Notes under the pieces: generated by a model | What the model was told of the DNA's origin: nothing | Databases searched by the model: none | Seen by the model: only the letters and a program-made list of their open reading frames with translations | Shown: positions 8,283 through 10,107 of the stretch, piece after piece | Numbering within the stretch: position 1 is the stretch's first letter | How the letters are laid out: each line of letters opens with the position of its first letter | Position numbers and translations under genes: made by a program | Assembly (NCBI GenBank): GCA_947482805.1 | Contig: CANKLK010000077.1 | Coordinates: 1 to 10,107 of the forward strand | Length of the DNA: 10,107 bases | Reading direction: 5' to 3' | DNA from: Flavobacteriaceae bacterium | GTDB lineage: Bacteria; Bacteroidota; Bacteroidia; Flavobacteriales; Flavobacteriaceae

Positions 8283-8320
8283 ACTTAGTAACTCAGCCAC
8301 TCCGTAACTCAGTAACTTTT
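8283..8320 (+). repeat. octamer repeat array 2
   Basis: There are four consecutive 8-bp units, acttagta, actcagcc, actccgta and actcagta, followed by a partial unit, actttt. The consensus is ACTCAGTA. The array has the same layout as array 3: a first unit with ACTTAG and a last unit of ACTCAGTA running into ACTTTT. This suggests duplication of a 40-bp block. Confidence 0.75.
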
Positions 8321-8327
8321 GTCAAAA

Positions 8328-8367
8328 ACTTAGCTACTCAGCTACTCAGCTACTCAGTAACTTTTTT
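8328..8367 (+). repeat. octamer repeat array 3, abutting the glmM-like promoter
   Basis: There are four consecutive 8-bp units, acttagct, actcagct, actcagct and actcagta, then actttttt, whose last t is the first base of the -7 box. The array takes up the space where a -33 element would be. The period (8 bp) and lack of conserved spacers rule out a CRISPR array. Confidence 0.8.
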
Positions 8368-8374
8368 ATATTTG
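8367..8374 (+). promoter_or_regulatory. -7 box of the glmM-like gene (TATATTTG)
   Basis: TATATTTG matches TAnnTTTG perfectly and lies 23 nt before the ATG at 8398. The predicted leader is about 17 nt, A-rich, without a Shine-Dalgarno sequence. No TTG is present at the -33 distance because repeat array 3 occupies it. Confidence 0.65.
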
Positions 8375-8397
8375 TATTCCTAAACAAAATAAACAAA

Positions 8398-9807
8398 ATG
8401 ACTTTAATAAAATCTATATCTGGAATTCGTGGTACTATTGGCGGAAAAGTAGGGGAAAATCTAACTCCGGTTGATGCCGTAAAATTTGCTTCAGCTTATG
8501 GTTCATTTTTAAAAAACTCGCAACCTTCAACCCGCAACGAGAAACTAAAAGTTGTAATTGGTCGTGATGCCCGTATTTCGGGACCGATGATTCATAATTT
8601 AGTGATGAATACCTTACTTGGATTAGGTATTGATGTTATCGATTTGGGACTTTCTACAACACCAACTGTTGAGGTTGCTGTGCCGATGGAAAAAGCGGAT
8701 GGTGGAATTATCCTTACCGCATCGCACAATCCAAAACAATGGAATGCTTTGAAGTTATTGAATTCAAAAGGGGAATTTTTAAGTGGAAAAGAAGGCGAAT
8801 TGATATTGGAAATTGCCGAATCGGAAGGGTTTGATTTTTCGGATGTTGATTCACTAGGAGAAATCACAGTTAATGACGCTTATATGGATATTCACATTGA
8901 TGAAGTTTTGAATTTACCTTTAGTTGATGCTGAAGCAGTTGCCAAAAGAAAATTCAAGGTTGTGGTTGATGGTGTAAATTCTTCAGGTGGAATTATTATT
9001 CCGAAATTGTTAGAACAAATGGGAGTGGAGTGCGTAAAATTATATTGTGAACCCAATGGGCATTTTCCACATAATCCCGAACCTTTGAAAGAGCATTTGG
9101 GTGATATATGCAAATTGGTAGTAGAAGAAAAAGCCGATTTCGGAATTGTAGTCGACCCTGATGTGGACCGTTTGGCTTTTATTGATAACGATGGCGAAAT
9201 GTTTGGTGAGGAATATACATTAGTGGCTTGCGCCGATTATGTTTTGAGCAAAACTCCAGGAAATACGGTTTCAAATATGAGTTCATCAAGAGCCTTGAGA
9301 GACATCACAAACAAGTATAACGGAAGCTATCAAGCAAGTGCTGTTGGAGAAGTAAATGTGGTGGAGTTAATGAAGAAAACAAATGCCATAATAGGTGGCG
9401 AAGGAAACGGTGGAATTATATATCCCGAATCACATTATGGTAGAGATAGTTTGGTTGGTGTAGCTTTGTTTTTAACCCATTTGGCAAATCTTGATATGAC
9501 TGTTGCCGAATTGAGAGCATCGTATCCTCAATATTATATGAGCAAAAATAAAATTGAACTGACACCACAAATTGATGTGGATGCAATTTTGGTTTCCATG
9601 ACAGATAAGTATAAAAACGATAGTTCGACAAACTCACTATCTACAATTGACGGAGTAAAAATTGACTTTGCCGAAAATTGGGTCCACTTACGAAAATCGA
9701 ATACCGAACCAATTATCAGGATTTATACCGAAGCGCAAACACAACAATTAGCAGATGATTTGGCTAACCGAATTATTAATGAGATAAAAGCTATTTCCGG
9801 ATTATAA
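8398..9807 (+). CDS. glmM: phosphohexomutase, probable phosphoglucosamine mutase
   Basis: This alpha-D-phosphohexomutase has 469 residues and all four domains. TASHNP (107-112) holds the phosphoserine S109. DPDVDR (253-258) is the Mg2+-binding loop. GGEGNGG (333-339) is the sugar-specificity loop. RKSNTEP (432-438) is the C-terminal phosphate-binding loop. Such enzymes move phosphate between C6 and C1 of a hexose phosphate; GlmM makes glucosamine-1-phosphate for UDP-GlcNAc and cell-wall synthesis. The GEGNGG loop differs from GEQSGH of E. coli GlmM and GEMSGH of PMM/PGM and resembles archaeal-type enzymes. The substrate (glucosamine-, glucose- or mannose-phosphate) is therefore inferred from how Bacteroidota homologues are usually annotated, and the gene symbol is less certain than the family. 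It is a single-gene unit, with its own promoter upstream and a terminator hairpin 4 nt past its stop. Confidence 0.9.
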   Translation: MTLIKSISGIRGTIGGKVGENLTPVDAVKFASAYGSFLKNSQPSTRNEKLKVVIGRDARISGPMIHNLVMNTLLGLGIDVIDLGLSTTPTVEVAVPMEKADGGIILTASHNPKQWNALKLLNSKGEFLSGKEGELILEIAESEGFDFSDVDSLGEITVNDAYMDIHIDEVLNLPLVDAEAVAKRKFKVVVDGVNSSGGIIIPKLLEQMGVECVKLYCEPNGHFPHNPEPLKEHLGDICKLVVEEKADFGIVVDPDVDRLAFIDNDGEMFGEEYTLVACADYVLSKTPGNTVSNMSSSRALRDITNKYNGSYQASAVGEVNVVELMKKTNAIIGGEGNGGIIYPESHYGRDSLVGVALFLTHLANLDMTVAELRASYPQYYMSKNKIELTPQIDVDAILVSMTDKYKNDSSTNSLSTIDGVKIDFAENWVHLRKSNTEPIIRIYTEAQTQQLADDLANRIINEIKAISGL

Positions 9808-9811
9808 AATG

Positions 9812-9845
9812 ACAAAAACTCTTTCTAATCGGAAACGGTTTTTGT
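9812..9845. terminator. bidirectional terminator hairpin between convergent genes
   Basis: The outer arms acaaaaac (9812-9819) and gtttttgt (9838-9845) are exact complements. The inner arms tttc (9822-9825) and gaaa (9832-9835) close a 6-nt loop, with a small internal mismatch between the two stems. A T-rich run follows on each strand. It begins 4 nt after the glmM-like stop and overlaps the last codons of the opposing gene, as expected for a shared terminator of convergent genes. Confidence 0.65.
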
Positions 9846-10107
9846 TTTAAATATTTTGAAAGTGAGCAAAAATTTCTTTTTCTGAATTAGCGTACGCCAA
9901 TCAATAAATAATAGAGCACATAAGAGAAGTAAACTTACTACTAATCCGACTGCAGACTTCCACGATAAGATATTTGATTCTAAACTATTTAGGTTTGTTA
10001 AAGCAAACTCACCTATTAATAGTGCCGCTGTATCACTAATAAATTTACCTGCAAAGAAAGCAGGAATAATATAAAGCGGTGTTATTTTGGCCATGCCACC
10101 AGCAACA
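9825..10107 (-). CDS. membrane protein, partial (N-terminus off the right edge)
   Basis: The frame stays open to the window edge (VAGG precedes the first in-window ATG at 10094), so this is most likely the C-terminal 94 or so residues of a larger protein and not an 89-residue one. It has a hydrophobic stretch around LYIIPAFFAG followed by GKFISDTAALLIGEF. A second clear membrane segment is GLVVSLLLLCALLFIDW. It ends in a lysine-rich tail containing KKKF and KTKTVSD, presumably cytoplasmic. The glycine-rich GG...P...AGKF pattern faintly recalls the end of DedA/VTT-type membrane proteins, but I cannot assign a family. It converges on the glmM-like gene, and its last codons form part of the terminator hairpin. 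Confidence 0.7.
   Translation of the reverse strand, partial: VAGGMAKITPLYIIPAFFAGKFISDTAALLIGEFALTNLNSLESNILSWKSAVGLVVSLLLLCALLFIDWRTLIQKKKFLLTFKIFKTKTVSD

Noticed and set aside
8283..8367. CRISPR-like array
   Set aside because: The period is 8 bp with no unique spacers of regular length and no cas genes nearby; it is a short tandem repeat.
8592..9637. Minus-strand open frames opposite the glmM-like gene
   Set aside because: The plus-strand gene has all four catalytic loops in order; the antisense peptides have no motif or plausible start signal.

Overview
The window is A+T-rich bacterial DNA that looks like a member of the Bacteroidota, most probably Flavobacteriaceae (Flavobacterium-like). 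Three things point there. Start codons are preceded by A-rich leaders without Shine-Dalgarno sequences. Perfect TAnnTTTG -7 promoter boxes lie before uvrA and the glmM-like gene. The protein set is a mix of Bacteroidota-type versions: a UvrA with a degenerate first zinc finger, a DUF479/AcpH phosphodiesterase, and a phosphohexomutase with a GEGNGG loop. This assignment rests on recognition alone, not on a database search.

Layout: from position 1 to 8217 every gene is on the minus strand, so reading that strand the order is acpH, a ClC-type channel/transporter with a CBS pair, uvrA, a LOG-family (TIGR00730) nucleotide hydrolase, an MBOAT O-acyltransferase, a possible 22-codon ORF, and an SGNH-like protein that runs off the left edge. 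A 180-bp divergent intergenic region (8218-8397) full of 8-bp repeats separates acpH from the plus-strand glmM-like phosphohexomutase. A bidirectional terminator hairpin then separates that gene from a minus-strand membrane protein cut by the right edge.

How the genes work together: most are unrelated housekeeping functions (nucleotide excision repair, ACP prosthetic-group removal, anion transport, sugar-phosphate isomerisation). The clearest functional unit is the left end. An MBOAT membrane acyltransferase is followed at once by a membrane-anchored SGNH-like protein, the usual pairing for O-acylation of an exported glycan, with a tightly packed 22-codon ORF between them.

I see no mobile element, CRISPR array, RNA gene, phage or defence system. 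The points worth a second look are modest: the overlapping micro-ORF, the octamer repeat arrays next to a promoter, the unusual permeation-pathway residues of the ClC protein, and two dispersed-looking intergenic repeats.
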